Notes under the pieces: generated by a model
Told to the model about the DNA's origin: nothing
The model's input: the letters and a program-made list of their open reading frames with translations, nothing else
Database searches by the model: none
Translations under genes and position numbers: made by a program
NCBI GenBank assembly: GCA_900635495.1
Contig: LR134136.1
Coordinates: forward strand, 1,860,001 to 1,924,000
DNA: 64,000 bases
Source: Atlantibacter hermannii
Lineage (GTDB): Bacteria > Pseudomonadota > Gammaproteobacteria > Enterobacterales > Enterobacteriaceae
Direction: 5' to 3'
In this document: piece after piece, positions 54,958-63,955 of the stretch
Layout of the letters: each line of letters starts with the position of its first letter
How positions within the stretch are numbered: position 1 is the first letter of the stretch

Positions 54958-55045
54958 GGTTTATCTCCCGATATCGATTGCTGATATGGAAAAGTAACGA
55001 CAGGCTAAATGATAGCGGACGGGTTACTGCCCGCTATCAAGACGC

Positions 55046-55390
55046 CTACACCGCCGCGATAATTTTAATTTCCACTTTATATTGTGGCTTCATCAGTTTG
55101 GCCTCAACGGTGCAGCGCACCGGCGCGTGGCCTGCCGCGACCCAGGCGTCCCAGGCTTCATTCATTAATGCAAAGTCCGCGCGATCGGCCAGAAAAATAG
55201 TGGCGTCAAGAATACGCGTTTTGTCGCTGCCCTGCGCCTGAAGCATCTCGTCAATCTGTCCCAGAATGTCGGCGGTTTGTGCGCGGGCATCCGCATCGGT
55301 ATTTTCCGGTACGCCAGTGTAATACAGCGTTTGATTATAAATAACGGCGTCGGACCAGCGGGCTTCAGGGTTGATTCGTAAGATTGTCAT
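55046..55390 (-). CDS. yoaB: RidA-family protein YoaB
   Basis: 114 residues of the Rid/YjgF superfamily, many of which hydrolyse reactive enamine or imine intermediates. Conserved parts are YNQTLYYTGVPENTDADARAQT and the strand APVRCTVEAKLMKP. Its own substrate is not known. Confidence 0.92.
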   Translation of the reverse strand: MTILRINPEARWSDAVIYNQTLYYTGVPENTDADARAQTADILGQIDEMLQAQGSDKTRILDATIFLADRADFALMNEAWDAWVAAGHAPVRCTVEAKLMKPQYKVEIKIIAAV

Positions 55391-55514
55391 CGTTATTTCC
55401 TTATCGCGTTAAAAGGGTGTCAGCCTGCCATATTGCGAGCGCGGCGTCATCTCTTTGGCTGGCGTAACCCTCCCACCCCTGACATAATCACTGGCAATTT
55501 AACCAGGGGGCAGT

Positions 55515-57455
55515 GTGACGGACGATAGCGTGGCAGACCAGAATGTGACGGACGATTTTGCAACAGACGGGCAACTGGCGAAAGCGATCGCCGGTTTTAA
55601 ACCGCGTGAACCGCAGCGTCAAATGGCGCAGGCCGTTGCGCATGCGATCGACGCGCAAACGCCGCTGGTGGTAGAAGCGGGAACCGGTACCGGTAAAACC
55701 TACGCCTATCTTGCCCCAGCCTTACGTTCAGAAAAAAAAGTCATCATTTCCACCGGTTCGAAAGCGCTTCAGGATCAGCTTTATAGCCGCGATTTGCCCA
55801 CCGTCGCCCGCGCGCTGGATTACAAAGGCAAACTGGCACTGCTGAAAGGACGCTCCAACTATCTGTGCCTGGAACGCCTGGAGCAGCAGGCGCTGGCGGG
55901 TGGCGATCTTCCCGTCCAGACCTTAAGCGATGTGATCCTGCTGCGCAGCTGGGCTAATCAAACCCATGATGGCGATATCAGTACCTGCGCGAGCGTGGCG
56001 GAAGACGCGCCGGTGTGGCCGCTGGTCACCAGCACCAACGATAACTGCCTCGGTGCGGACTGCCCGCTGTATAAAGAGTGCTTTGTGGTGAAGGCGCGTA
56101 AAAACGCCATGGAAGCGGATGTGGTGGTCGTTAACCATCATCTTTTCATGGCGGATATGGTGGTGAAAGAGAGCGGTTTTGCGGAGTTGATCCCGGAAGT
56201 TGATGTGACGATTTTCGACGAAGCCCATCAGATCCCTGATATCGCCAGCCAGTATTTTGGACAGTCATTGTCCAGCCGGCAGCTTCAGGATTTAGCCAAA
56301 GACATCACCATTGCCTATCGCACCGAAGTGAAAGATACCCAGCAACTGCAAAAATGCGCCGATCGGCTGGCACAGAGTGCCCAGGATTTCCGGTTGCAGT
56401 TAGGCGAGCCGGGTTTTCGTGGCAACCTGCGGGAATTACTGGCCGACAGCAATATTCAGCGCGCGCTGGTTTTGCTCGATGATGCCCTGGAGCTCTGCTA
56501 CGACGTGGCGAAGTTGTCGCTCGGCCGCTCAGCGTTACTGGACGCGGCGTTTGAACGTGCCACCTTGTACCGGGCCCGCCTCAAGCGACTCAAAGAGATC
56601 AATACGCCGGGTTTTAGCTACTGGTATGAATGCAATTCACGCCATTTCACCCTGGCGCTGACGCCGCTCAACGTCGCAGATAAGTTTAAAGACGTGATGG
56701 CGCAAAAATCCGGCACCTGGGTCTTCACCTCGGCCACGTTGTCCGTTAACGATGACTTACATCATTTCACTGACCGCTTAGGGATCAGTGAGGCGGAAAC
56801 GCTGCTGCTGCCAAGCCCGTTTGATTATGCAAAGCAGGCGCTGCTTTGCGTACCGCGGGGTTTACCGATGGCGAACCAACCGGGAGCCGCACGCCATCTG
56901 GCCCGTATGCTCAAGCCGATGATCGAAGCCAATAACGGGCGTTGTTTTATGCTATGTACTTCCCACGCCATGATGCGCGACCTGGCAGAGCAATTTCGCG
57001 CCATGCTGACGCTACCGGTGCTGCTTCAGGGCGAAACCAGCAAAGGGCAATTACTGCAACAGTTTGTCGAGGCGGGTAACGCCTTGCTGGTGGCGACCAG
57101 TAGTTTCTGGGAAGGCGTGGACGTACGCGGCGATACGCTGTCGCTGGTCATTATTGATAAATTGCCGTTCACCTCGCCGGACGACCCGCTGTTAAAAGCG
57201 CGTATGGAAGACTGCCGTTTACGCGGCGGCGATCCGTTTGATGAAGTGCAACTACCGGACGCGGTGATCACGCTGAAACAGGGCGTGGGCCGCCTGATCC
57301 GCGACGTCGACGATCGCGGCGTGCTGGTGATTTGCGATAACCGTCTGGTCATGCGCCCTTACGGTGCCGTGTTTCTGGCAAGCCTGCCGCCTGCGCCACG
57401 GACCCGTGATATTGCCCGGGCCGCCGCCTTCCTGGCCGCGCCCGCGACGGAGTAA
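55515..57455 (+). CDS. yoaA: XPD/DinG-family ATP-dependent helicase YoaA
   Basis: 5'-3' DNA helicase that in E. coli works with the polymerase III chi subunit in damage repair. Walker A is EAGTGTGKTYAY, the DEAH box DEAHQ, and the iron-sulfur cysteines lie in CASVAEDAPVWPL through NCLGADCPLYKEC. Motif VI is QGVGRLIRD. The first GTG at 55515 has GGGGG in front and yields 646 residues; a second GTG at 55545 begins with the same MTDD and gives 636, the E. coli length. The first is better placed for translation. Confidence 0.95.
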   Translation: MTDDSVADQNVTDDFATDGQLAKAIAGFKPREPQRQMAQAVAHAIDAQTPLVVEAGTGTGKTYAYLAPALRSEKKVIISTGSKALQDQLYSRDLPTVARALDYKGKLALLKGRSNYLCLERLEQQALAGGDLPVQTLSDVILLRSWANQTHDGDISTCASVAEDAPVWPLVTSTNDNCLGADCPLYKECFVVKARKNAMEADVVVVNHHLFMADMVVKESGFAELIPEVDVTIFDEAHQIPDIASQYFGQSLSSRQLQDLAKDITIAYRTEVKDTQQLQKCADRLAQSAQDFRLQLGEPGFRGNLRELLADSNIQRALVLLDDALELCYDVAKLSLGRSALLDAAFERATLYRARLKRLKEINTPGFSYWYECNSRHFTLALTPLNVADKFKDVMAQKSGTWVFTSATLSVNDDLHHFTDRLGISEAETLLLPSPFDYAKQALLCVPRGLPMANQPGAARHLARMLKPMIEANNGRCFMLCTSHAMMRDLAEQFRAMLTLPVLLQGETSKGQLLQQFVEAGNALLVATSSFWEGVDVRGDTLSLVIIDKLPFTSPDDPLLKARMEDCRLRGGDPFDEVQLPDAVITLKQGVGRLIRDVDDRGVLVICDNRLVMRPYGAVFLASLPPAPRTRDIARAAAFLAAPATE

Positions 57456-57522
57456 TTTGTGCCAGACTGTGATAAGATGCGCGCCATTTTGAACGACCCC
57501 ACCTCGCGAGAGTGCGAAAAAT

Positions 57523-58218
57523 ATGCGAATTCTGGCCATAGATACCGCCACCGAAGCCTGTTCCGTAGCGCTACAGGATAACGATACCCTCCATGCTCAC
57601 TTTGAGCTGTGCCAACGTGAGCACACGCAACGTATATTGCCGCTGGTTCAGTCGCTTCTGAACCAGAGTGCCGTTTCCTTGTCTGAGATTGATGCCCTGG
57701 CGTTTGGCCGCGGCCCCGGTAGTTTTACCGGCGTGCGTATCGGCATTGGCATCGCGCAAGGACTGGCGCTGGGCGCGGATCTGCCGATGATTGGCGTGTC
57801 TACCCTGGCGACAATGGCGCAGGGCGCGTTCCGCACCACGGGCGCGACACGCGTTCTGGCGGCAATCGATGCGCGCATGGGTGAAGTCTACTGGGCGGAG
57901 TATCAGCGTGACGAGCAGGGCGTCTGGCAGGGCGAAGAGACCGAAGCGGTGTTAAAACCCGAAGCGGTTAACGCCCGGTTGATGACGCTAAGCGGAGAAT
58001 GGGCAACGGTTGGCACCGGCTGGCAAGCCTGGCCGGAAATGGCCCAGGGCAGCAGCGTGACGCTTCTGGACGGCGGCATCTTACTGCCTCATGCCGAAGA
58101 TATGCTTCCACTTGCTGCGCAATTAATAGAGCAAAAGAAAACGGTGCCGGTGGAACAGGCCGAACCCGTTTATCTGCGCAATGAAGTCGCCTGGAAAAAG
58201 TTGCCAGGCAGAGCGTAA
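57523..58218 (+). CDS. tsaB: tRNA threonylcarbamoyladenosine biosynthesis protein TsaB
   Basis: Partner of TsaD in forming t6A at position 37 of ANN-decoding tRNAs. The 231 residues, the E. coli length, show the ASKHA ATPase-like start ILAIDTATEACSVAL and the FGRGPGSFTGVRIGIGIAQGLA segment. In E. coli it is essential. yeaY follows 36 bases later. Confidence 0.97.
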   Translation: MRILAIDTATEACSVALQDNDTLHAHFELCQREHTQRILPLVQSLLNQSAVSLSEIDALAFGRGPGSFTGVRIGIGIAQGLALGADLPMIGVSTLATMAQGAFRTTGATRVLAAIDARMGEVYWAEYQRDEQGVWQGEETEAVLKPEAVNARLMTLSGEWATVGTGWQAWPEMAQGSSVTLLDGGILLPHAEDMLPLAAQLIEQKKTVPVEQAEPVYLRNEVAWKKLPGRA

Positions 58219-58254
58219 TTGCCTGACGCGGCGCGTCGGGTTAAGGAGTCAAAA

Positions 58255-58833
58255 ATGGCGATGCAAAAATCGATGTTTCGCGTATGGCTTGTTGCCCTGG
58301 GCGCGCTGGCGCTCTCCGGATGCGTCACCATCCCGGATGCCATTAAAGGTTCCAGCGAGATGCCGCAGCAGGACCTGGCGGCCGTCATGGATGCGCCGCG
58401 CCTGTTTATCGGCCAGGAAGCGCGTTTCGGCGGTAAAGTGGTCAATGTGATCAATCAGCAGGGCAAAACCCGGCTGGAAATCGCCACCGTTCCCTCGACA
58501 GCGGGCGCGACCCGTGCTGGGCGAGCCTTCGCGCGGGCGGATCTACGCCGATGTGAATGGTTTCCTTGATCCGGTGGACTTCCGCGGCAACTGGTGACCG
58601 TCATCGGTCCGATTACCGGCTCCGCTGAAGGAAAAGTCGGACAAACGCCCTATACCTTTATGACGATGGACGTCACAGGCTATAAACGCTGGCATCTCAC
58701 GCAACAGGTGATGATGCCGCCGCAGCCAATCGACCCCTGGTTCGGCGGTCCCAATCCCTGGCGCTATGGCTATGGCAGTTGGGGCTGGTATAATCCCGGC
58801 CCGGCTCAGGTACAGACCATCGTCACCGAGTAA
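58255..58833 (+). CDS. yeaY: Slp-family outer membrane lipoprotein YeaY, three frameshifts as read
   Basis: Lipoprotein with signal peptide and lipobox LSGC (cysteine about residue 23). As read, the frame stops at 58569. Three single-base losses explain it: a C from the run at 58492-58494 (VPL), a G from the run at 58504-58506 (SGARP) and a C at about 58590 (FRGQLVTV). Restoring all three gives 193 residues, the E. coli length, with LGEPSRGRIYADVNGFLDPVDFRG and the end GWYNPGPAQVQTIVTE. E. coli yeaY is sigma-E dependent. Confidence 0.88.
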
Positions 58834-58853
58834 CTCTTTGTTTTACGACACTA

Positions 58854-58888
58854 ACAGACAGCGGCTTGTCCGCTGTCTGTGCGTTTTC
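58854..58888 (+). terminator. Probable terminator after yeaY
   Basis: 11-bp stem ACAGACAGCGG/CCGCTGTCTGT (58854-58864, 58870-58880) followed by GCGTTTT. Confidence 0.7.
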
Positions 58889-58947
58889 AGGACATGAGAA
58901 AAATAAATAGTGACGCGCTTCGCAACCTTAAAGCTGCCGAATTAATA

Positions 58948-58964
58948 AACTGGTACGCTGAGTT
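58948..58964. promoter_or_regulatory. FadR operator of fadD
   Basis: AACTGGTACGCTGAGTT fits the FadR 17-bp consensus (AACTGGTC-N-GAC-N-AGTT) and lies 74 bases before fadD, a known FadR-repressed gene. Confidence 0.7.
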
Positions 58965-59037
58965 AATATTATGTTAACGACATGTTTTCATTAATGGGGC
59001 TGCGATGACGACGAATAATACTTTCAGAGGTGATGCA

Positions 59038-60722
59038 TTGAAGAAGGTTTGGCTAAACCGTTATCCAGCCGATGTTCCGGCTGAAATCAACCCGATCGTT
59101 ATCAGTCCCTGGTAGAGCTTTTTGAACATGCCGTGACCCGCTTTGCCGATCAGCCTGCGTTTATTAACATGGGCGAGGTGATGACTTTCCGGAAGCTCGA
59201 AGAGCGTAGCCGCGCTTTCGCTGCATATTTACAGGAAGGGCTGGGATTGCAAAAGGGCGATCGCGTGGCGTTGATGATGCCAAACCTGCTGCAATATCCG
59301 GTGGCGCTGTTCGGTATTCTGCGCGCCGGGATGATCGTCGTGAACGTGAACCCCTTGTATACGCCGCGTGAACTGGAGCATCAGCTCAACGACAGCGGCG
59401 CCACCGCCATTGTTATCGTGTCAAACTTCGCGCATACCCTGGAAAAAGTGGTTGAACGTACCCAGGTGAAGCATGTGATCCTGACCCGCATGGGCGATCA
59501 GCTGTCCACGGCGAAAGGCACCGTGGTCAACTTTGTGGTCAAATACATCAAACGGCTGGTACCGAAATACCATCTGCCGGATGCCATCTCGTTCCGCAGT
59601 GCCCTGCATAACGGCTACCGGATGCAGTACATTAAGCCGGAAGTCGTCGGTAACGACCTGGCTTTCCTGCAATACACCGGTGGGACGACGGGCGTGGCGA
59701 AAGGGGCGATGTTGACGCATCGCAACATGCTGGCCAACCTTGAGCAGGTTAAAGCCACCTACGGGCCGCTGCTGTTCCAGGGCAAAGAGTTTGTCATTAC
59801 GCCGCTGCCGCTGTATCACATCTTCGCGCTGACCATGAACTGCCTGCTGTTTATTGAGCTTGGCGGGCAAAATTTGCTGATCACCAACCCGCGTGATATC
59901 CCGGGGCTGGTGAAAGAGATGGCGAAATACCCGTTCACCGCGATGACCGGCGTAAACACATTGTTCAACGCGCTGCTCAATAACAAAGATTTTCATCAGC
60001 TTGATTTCTCAACGTTACATCTCTCAGCCGGCGGCGGTATGCCGGTGCAACAGGCTGTTGCGGAGCGCTGGGAAAAACTTACCGGGCAATTTTTGCTGGA
60101 AGGCTACGGATTAACGGAATGCTCGCCGCTGGTGAGCGTTAACCCGCATGATATTGACTACCACAGCGGCAGCATTGGGCTGCCGGTACCGTCGACGGAA
60201 GCGAAGCTCATCGACGATGAGGGCAACGAAGTTCCTCATGGCGAGCCGGGAGAGCTGTGCATTCGCGGGCCTCAGGTGATGCTAGGCTACTGGCAGCGAC
60301 CGGACGCCACAGACGAAATCATCAAAGATGGCTGGTTGTGCACGGGCGATATTGCCGTCATGGATGATGAAGGTTTTTTACGCATCGTCGATCGCAAAAA
60401 AGATATGATCCTGGTCTCCGGTTTCAATGTTTATCCTAACGAAATCGAAGACGTCGTGATGCAGCATACCGGCGTTACTGAAGTGGCGGCAGTTGGCGTG
60501 CCGTCCGGTGCCAGCGGTGAAACTGTGAAGATCTTTGTGGTGAAGAAAGATCCGGCGCTGTCAGAAGAGGCGCTGATCACTTTTTGCCGTCGCCATTTGA
60601 CCGGTTATAAGGTGCCGAAGCTGGTGGAATTCCGCGCTGAGCTGCCAAAATCCAACGTGGGTAAAATTTTACGACGAGAACTGCGTGACGAAGCACGCAA
60701 GCCAGGCAACAATAACGCCTGA
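59038..60722 (+). CDS. fadD: Long-chain fatty acid-CoA ligase FadD, one frameshift as read
   Basis: Activates imported fatty acids to acyl-CoA for beta-oxidation. The start is TTG at 59038, as in E. coli, with AGAGG upstream; it gives KKVWLNRYPADVPAEIN. One G is missing at 59094: restoring it reads NPDRYQSLVELFEHAV and joins the long frame. The protein is then 561 residues, the E. coli length. The AMP-binding motif YTGGTTGVAKGA and the FACS motif DGWLCTGDIAVMDDEGFLRI are intact. As read, a stop comes at 59113-59115 and only the part after about residue 32 remains in frame. Confidence 0.94.
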
Positions 60723-60741
60723 GCTCCGAGACAGTCGCCCA

Positions 60742-60767
60742 ACGCCGGTTAAGCCGGCGTTTTTTTT
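60742..60767 (+). terminator. fadD terminator with an 8-T run that may also aid rnd translation
   Basis: Stem ACGCCGG/CCGGCGT (60742-60748, 60754-60760) followed by eight T (60760-60767). In E. coli a U-rich stretch just upstream of the rnd ribosome-binding site is needed for its translation; this run sits 24 bases before the rnd start. Confidence 0.8.
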
Positions 60768-60790
60768 GGCGCAAACCAAGAGAAAGTAAT

Positions 60791-61912
60791 TTGAATTATC
60801 AGATGATCACCACCAATGACGCGCTCGCCGCCTGTTGCGAGGCCGCGCGTCTTCACCCGGCGTTAGCGCTGGATACCGAATTCGTCCGTACCCGCACTTT
60901 TTATCCGCAGCTGGGGCTTATTCAGCTTTATGACGGCGAACAGGTGTCGCTGATCGATCCCTTAACCATCACCGAGTGGGCGCCGTTCAGGGCCCTGTTG
61001 CGGGATGTTAACGTCACCAAGTTTCTCCATGCAGGTAGTGAAGACCTGGAAGTTTTTCAGAACGCGTTCGGTATGATGCCGGAGCCGTTTATTGATACCC
61101 AGATCCTGGCCTCGTTTTCCGGCCATGCCTTGTCCTGCGGATTCGCTGCGCTGGTGGAAAGCTTTACCGGTATTGCCCTGGATAAAAGCGAATCGCGCAC
61201 CGACTGGCTGGCGCGCCCGTTGACGGAGCGGCAGTGCGATTATGCCGCGGCGGATGTCTGGTATCTGCTGCCCATTGCTAAACAACTGGTCGACAAGACG
61301 CGTGAATCCGGCTGGCTGGAAGCGGCACTGGATGAATGCCGGTTGATGATGGCCCGTCGCGCTGAGCAAGCCGATCCCGAGGAAGTCTGGCGTGATATTG
61401 GTAATGCCTGGCAACTGCGTACCCGTCAGTTAGCCTGCCTGAAACTGCTGGCAGCGTGGCGTCTGAAAAAAGCGCGTGAGCGCGATTTAGCGCTTAACTT
61501 TGTAGTGCGCGAAGAACATTTGTGGCAGGTCGCACGCTTTATGCCCACATCATTAGGTGAACTGGACAGCCTGGGACTTTCCGGCAGCGAGATCCGTTTT
61601 CATGGCAAAACCTTGCTGGCGTTAGTCGCCCAGACGCAGGCGTTACCGGAATCGGCGCTTCCGGAGCCGATTGCCAATCTGGTTGATATGCCGGGCTATC
61701 GTAAAATTTTCAAAGATATTAAAGCGATTGTTCAGGCAACCAGCGAAGCGAAAGGGGTGAGTGCAGAACTGCTTGCCTCACGGCGTCAAATTAACCAGTT
61801 ATTAAACTGGCACTGGAATCTGAAACCGCGCACGACGCAGCCGGAATTAATCAGCGGCTGGCGTGGTGAGTTATTAGGCGAACCGCTGAAAGCGTTATTA
61901 AGCGGCATTTAA
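60791..61912 (+). CDS. rnd: Ribonuclease D
   Basis: 3' exoribonuclease for tRNA and small stable RNA maturation. The start is TTG at 60791, the same rare codon used in E. coli, with GAGAAAG upstream. DEDD catalytic residues are D28, E30 (ALDTEF), D85 (GSEDLEVF), Y151 and D155 (CDYAAADVWYL). Two HRDC domains follow. 373 residues, against 375 in E. coli. Confidence 0.97.
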   Translation: MNYQMITTNDALAACCEAARLHPALALDTEFVRTRTFYPQLGLIQLYDGEQVSLIDPLTITEWAPFRALLRDVNVTKFLHAGSEDLEVFQNAFGMMPEPFIDTQILASFSGHALSCGFAALVESFTGIALDKSESRTDWLARPLTERQCDYAAADVWYLLPIAKQLVDKTRESGWLEAALDECRLMMARRAEQADPEEVWRDIGNAWQLRTRQLACLKLLAAWRLKKARERDLALNFVVREEHLWQVARFMPTSLGELDSLGLSGSEIRFHGKTLLALVAQTQALPESALPEPIANLVDMPGYRKIFKDIKAIVQATSEAKGVSAELLASRRQINQLLNWHWNLKPRTTQPELISGWRGELLGEPLKALLSGI

Positions 61913-61913
61913 C

Positions 61914-61946
61914 AAAAACCCTGTGAATATTCACAGGGTTTTTTTA
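61914..61946. terminator. Terminator after rnd
   Basis: Long near-perfect palindrome AACCCTGTGAA/TTCACAGGGTT (about 61917-61940) followed by T; an A run on the left may also serve the min operon. Confidence 0.88.
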
Positions 61947-62024
61947 TGCCAGATCGGAAAAGCGAAAATAAAGAAATGACGGATCATTTCTTTATTCAAT
62001 TCGGAATAAGAGCGCTCTTAAACG

Positions 62025-62291
62025 TTATTTTGATTCTTCCGCTTCCGGTAATGTGACGTTGAGTTCCAGCACGGAAATATCATCGCCTTTTTGATCTAAC
62101 TGAACCGTTACCATTTCCGGATCGATCTGCACATATTTGCAAATCACCTCAAGAATATCGCGCTTAAGCTGCGGTAAATAATGGGGTTCGGAATCGCTAC
62201 GGCGGCGTTCCGCAACAATGATCTGCAAACGTTCTTTCGCGATACTGGCAGTATTTTTTTTGCGCGAAAGAAAGAAGTCGAGTAATGCCAT
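62025..62291 (-). CDS. minE: Cell division topological specificity factor MinE
   Basis: 88 residues, the usual length. The N-terminal part (MALLDFFLSRKKNTASIAKERLQIIVAERR) has the membrane-binding and MinD-activating helix; the C-terminal part is the topological specificity domain. It displaces MinC and stimulates MinD to create the pole-to-pole oscillation. The start is three bases after the minD stop. Confidence 0.97.
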   Translation of the reverse strand: MALLDFFLSRKKNTASIAKERLQIIVAERRRSDSEPHYLPQLKRDILEVICKYVQIDPEMVTVQLDQKGDDISVLELNVTLPEAEESK

Positions 62292-62294
62292 GAT

Positions 62295-63106
62295 TTATCC
62301 TCCGAACAGGCGTTTGAGGAAACCTTTCTTCTCTTCTTCAATGAAGCGGAAAGGACGTTCTTCTCCAAGCAGGCGCTCAATGGTATCGGCATAGGCTTTC
62401 CCGGCGTCGGAGTTCTGGTCGAGGATCACCGGCTCGCCCTGGTTAGAGGCGCGCAGTACTGATTGATCCTCTGGGATCACGCCGACCAGCGGAATACGCA
62501 GAATTTCCAGCACATCTTCCATGCTCAGCATGTCGCCACGGTTAACGCGGCCTGGGTTATAACGGGTGAGCAGCAGGTGCTCTTTAATCGGCGCTTCGCC
62601 ATTTTCAGCACGGCGGGATTTAGACGCCAGAATACCCAGAATGCGGTCTGAGTCGCGAACCGAGGAGACTTCCGGGTTAGTGGTGATCACTGCTTCATCG
62701 GCGAAGTAGAGCGCCATAAGCGCGCCGCTTTCGATACCTGCCGGAGAGTCGCACACGATAAACTCAAAATCCATGCTTTTCAGTTCATCGATGACTTTGG
62801 CAACACCTTCGCGAGTCAGCGCGTCTTTATCACGGGTCTGCGAGGCCGGTAGAATATACAAACTCTCGGTGCGCTTATCTTTGATTAGCGCCTGATTCAG
62901 CGTGGCATCGCCCTGGATGACGTTAACAAATCGTATACGACACGACGTTCACATCCCATGATCAGGTCAAGGTTACGCAGGCCGATATCGAAATCGATAA
63001 CAACGGTTTTTTTTCCCTTCTGGGCCAAACCCGTAGCGATGGCCGCGCTGGAGGTTGTCTTCCCAACGCCCCCTTTACCTGAAGTAACAACAATAATGCG
63101 TGCCAT
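62295..63106 (-). CDS. minD: Septum site-determining ATPase MinD, one frameshift as read
   Basis: ParA-type ATPase whose membrane-bound dimer recruits MinC. Deviant Walker A GKGGVGKTT carries K11 and K16; the end EEEKKGFLKRLFGG is the membrane-targeting helix. As read, the frame ends after RRVVYDLLTSSRA. One T (A on the plus strand) is missing in the run at 62928-62930: restoring it reads RRVVYDFVNVIQGDATLNQ and gives 270 residues, exactly E. coli's. The rest of the gene is intact, so an assembly error is by far the simplest reading. Confidence 0.95.
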
Positions 63107-63130
63107 AAAGGAATTCCTTGTTAAAAGGGC

Positions 63131-63829
63131 TTAATTTAATGGTTGAATGGTCAAGTCGCTTTCCGCTAACTGCAGACGAGCCGCCTTGCCAGAAAAAGTG
63201 GCTGGGATTTGATCGCTCAGCCAGTAAACTCCCGCAATGGAGACCAGCTCCGCCGCAAGGTTAGTACAAAATATTTGCGCATCCCGATCGCCGCTGGCTC
63301 CGGCCAGTGCGCGACCCCGCATCATCCCGTAAACATGAATGTTGCCATCCGCGATAAGTTCCGCGCCAGCGCTAACGTGGTTAGTGACGATCAAATCACA
63401 GTTTGGGGCATAAACACGTTGACCGGAACGAACCGGCAGATCGATTAAACGTGTTTTTGTGACGGGGGTAACAATTGGTTCGGGAGCGACGGGAGGAACA
63501 GGGGCAGGACGCGCAGGTTTTTCTTTGCCTTCCGTCAGCAGCGCAATGCCAGCCTGGCTGATTTCTGCTCTGAGGACGTCGTCTTTACAGCCGCTGATGC
63601 CAACCAAATGAAGGCCGCTTGCCAGCACAACATCATGCAATGCCTGCCAGTTCAGCGGGCCATGCACATCGGAAATATTCACCACCACGGGTGCGTTTTT
63701 CAGAAAGGCCGGCGCCTGAGCAATTTTTTCTGCCAATGCTTTGCGAATCACCTCAGGGTGCGCATCATGCAAATGAACCACTGATAACGTGAAACTACTG
63801 CCTTTAAGCTCGATGGGCGTGTTTGACAT
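63131..63829 (-). CDS. minC: Septum site-determining protein MinC
   Basis: Inhibits FtsZ assembly away from midcell. The 232 residues start MSNTPIELKGSSFTLS; the open frame 11 codons further does not fit relatives. The N-terminal FtsZ-inhibiting domain is joined by a Pro/Ala/Val linker (ARPAPVPPVAPEPIVTP) to the beta-helical C-terminal domain (SAGAELIADGNIHVYGMMRG) that dimerises and binds MinD. Confidence 0.96.
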   Translation of the reverse strand: MSNTPIELKGSSFTLSVVHLHDAHPEVIRKALAEKIAQAPAFLKNAPVVVNISDVHGPLNWQALHDVVLASGLHLVGISGCKDDVLRAEISQAGIALLTEGKEKPARPAPVPPVAPEPIVTPVTKTRLIDLPVRSGQRVYAPNCDLIVTNHVSAGAELIADGNIHVYGMMRGRALAGASGDRDAQIFCTNLAAELVSIAGVYWLSDQIPATFSGKAARLQLAESDLTIQPLN

Positions 63830-63955
63830 CCTGGCCTTACTCAATTCAGTTATAATCCCCACCAGTGTGGGACGATATTCCGAAATCCTTCAGGCATGTT
63901 ATAGTCCCGGCTATATTCAGGCAAGTAACCATCCGGCGAAATCAGAGTAAAAAAA

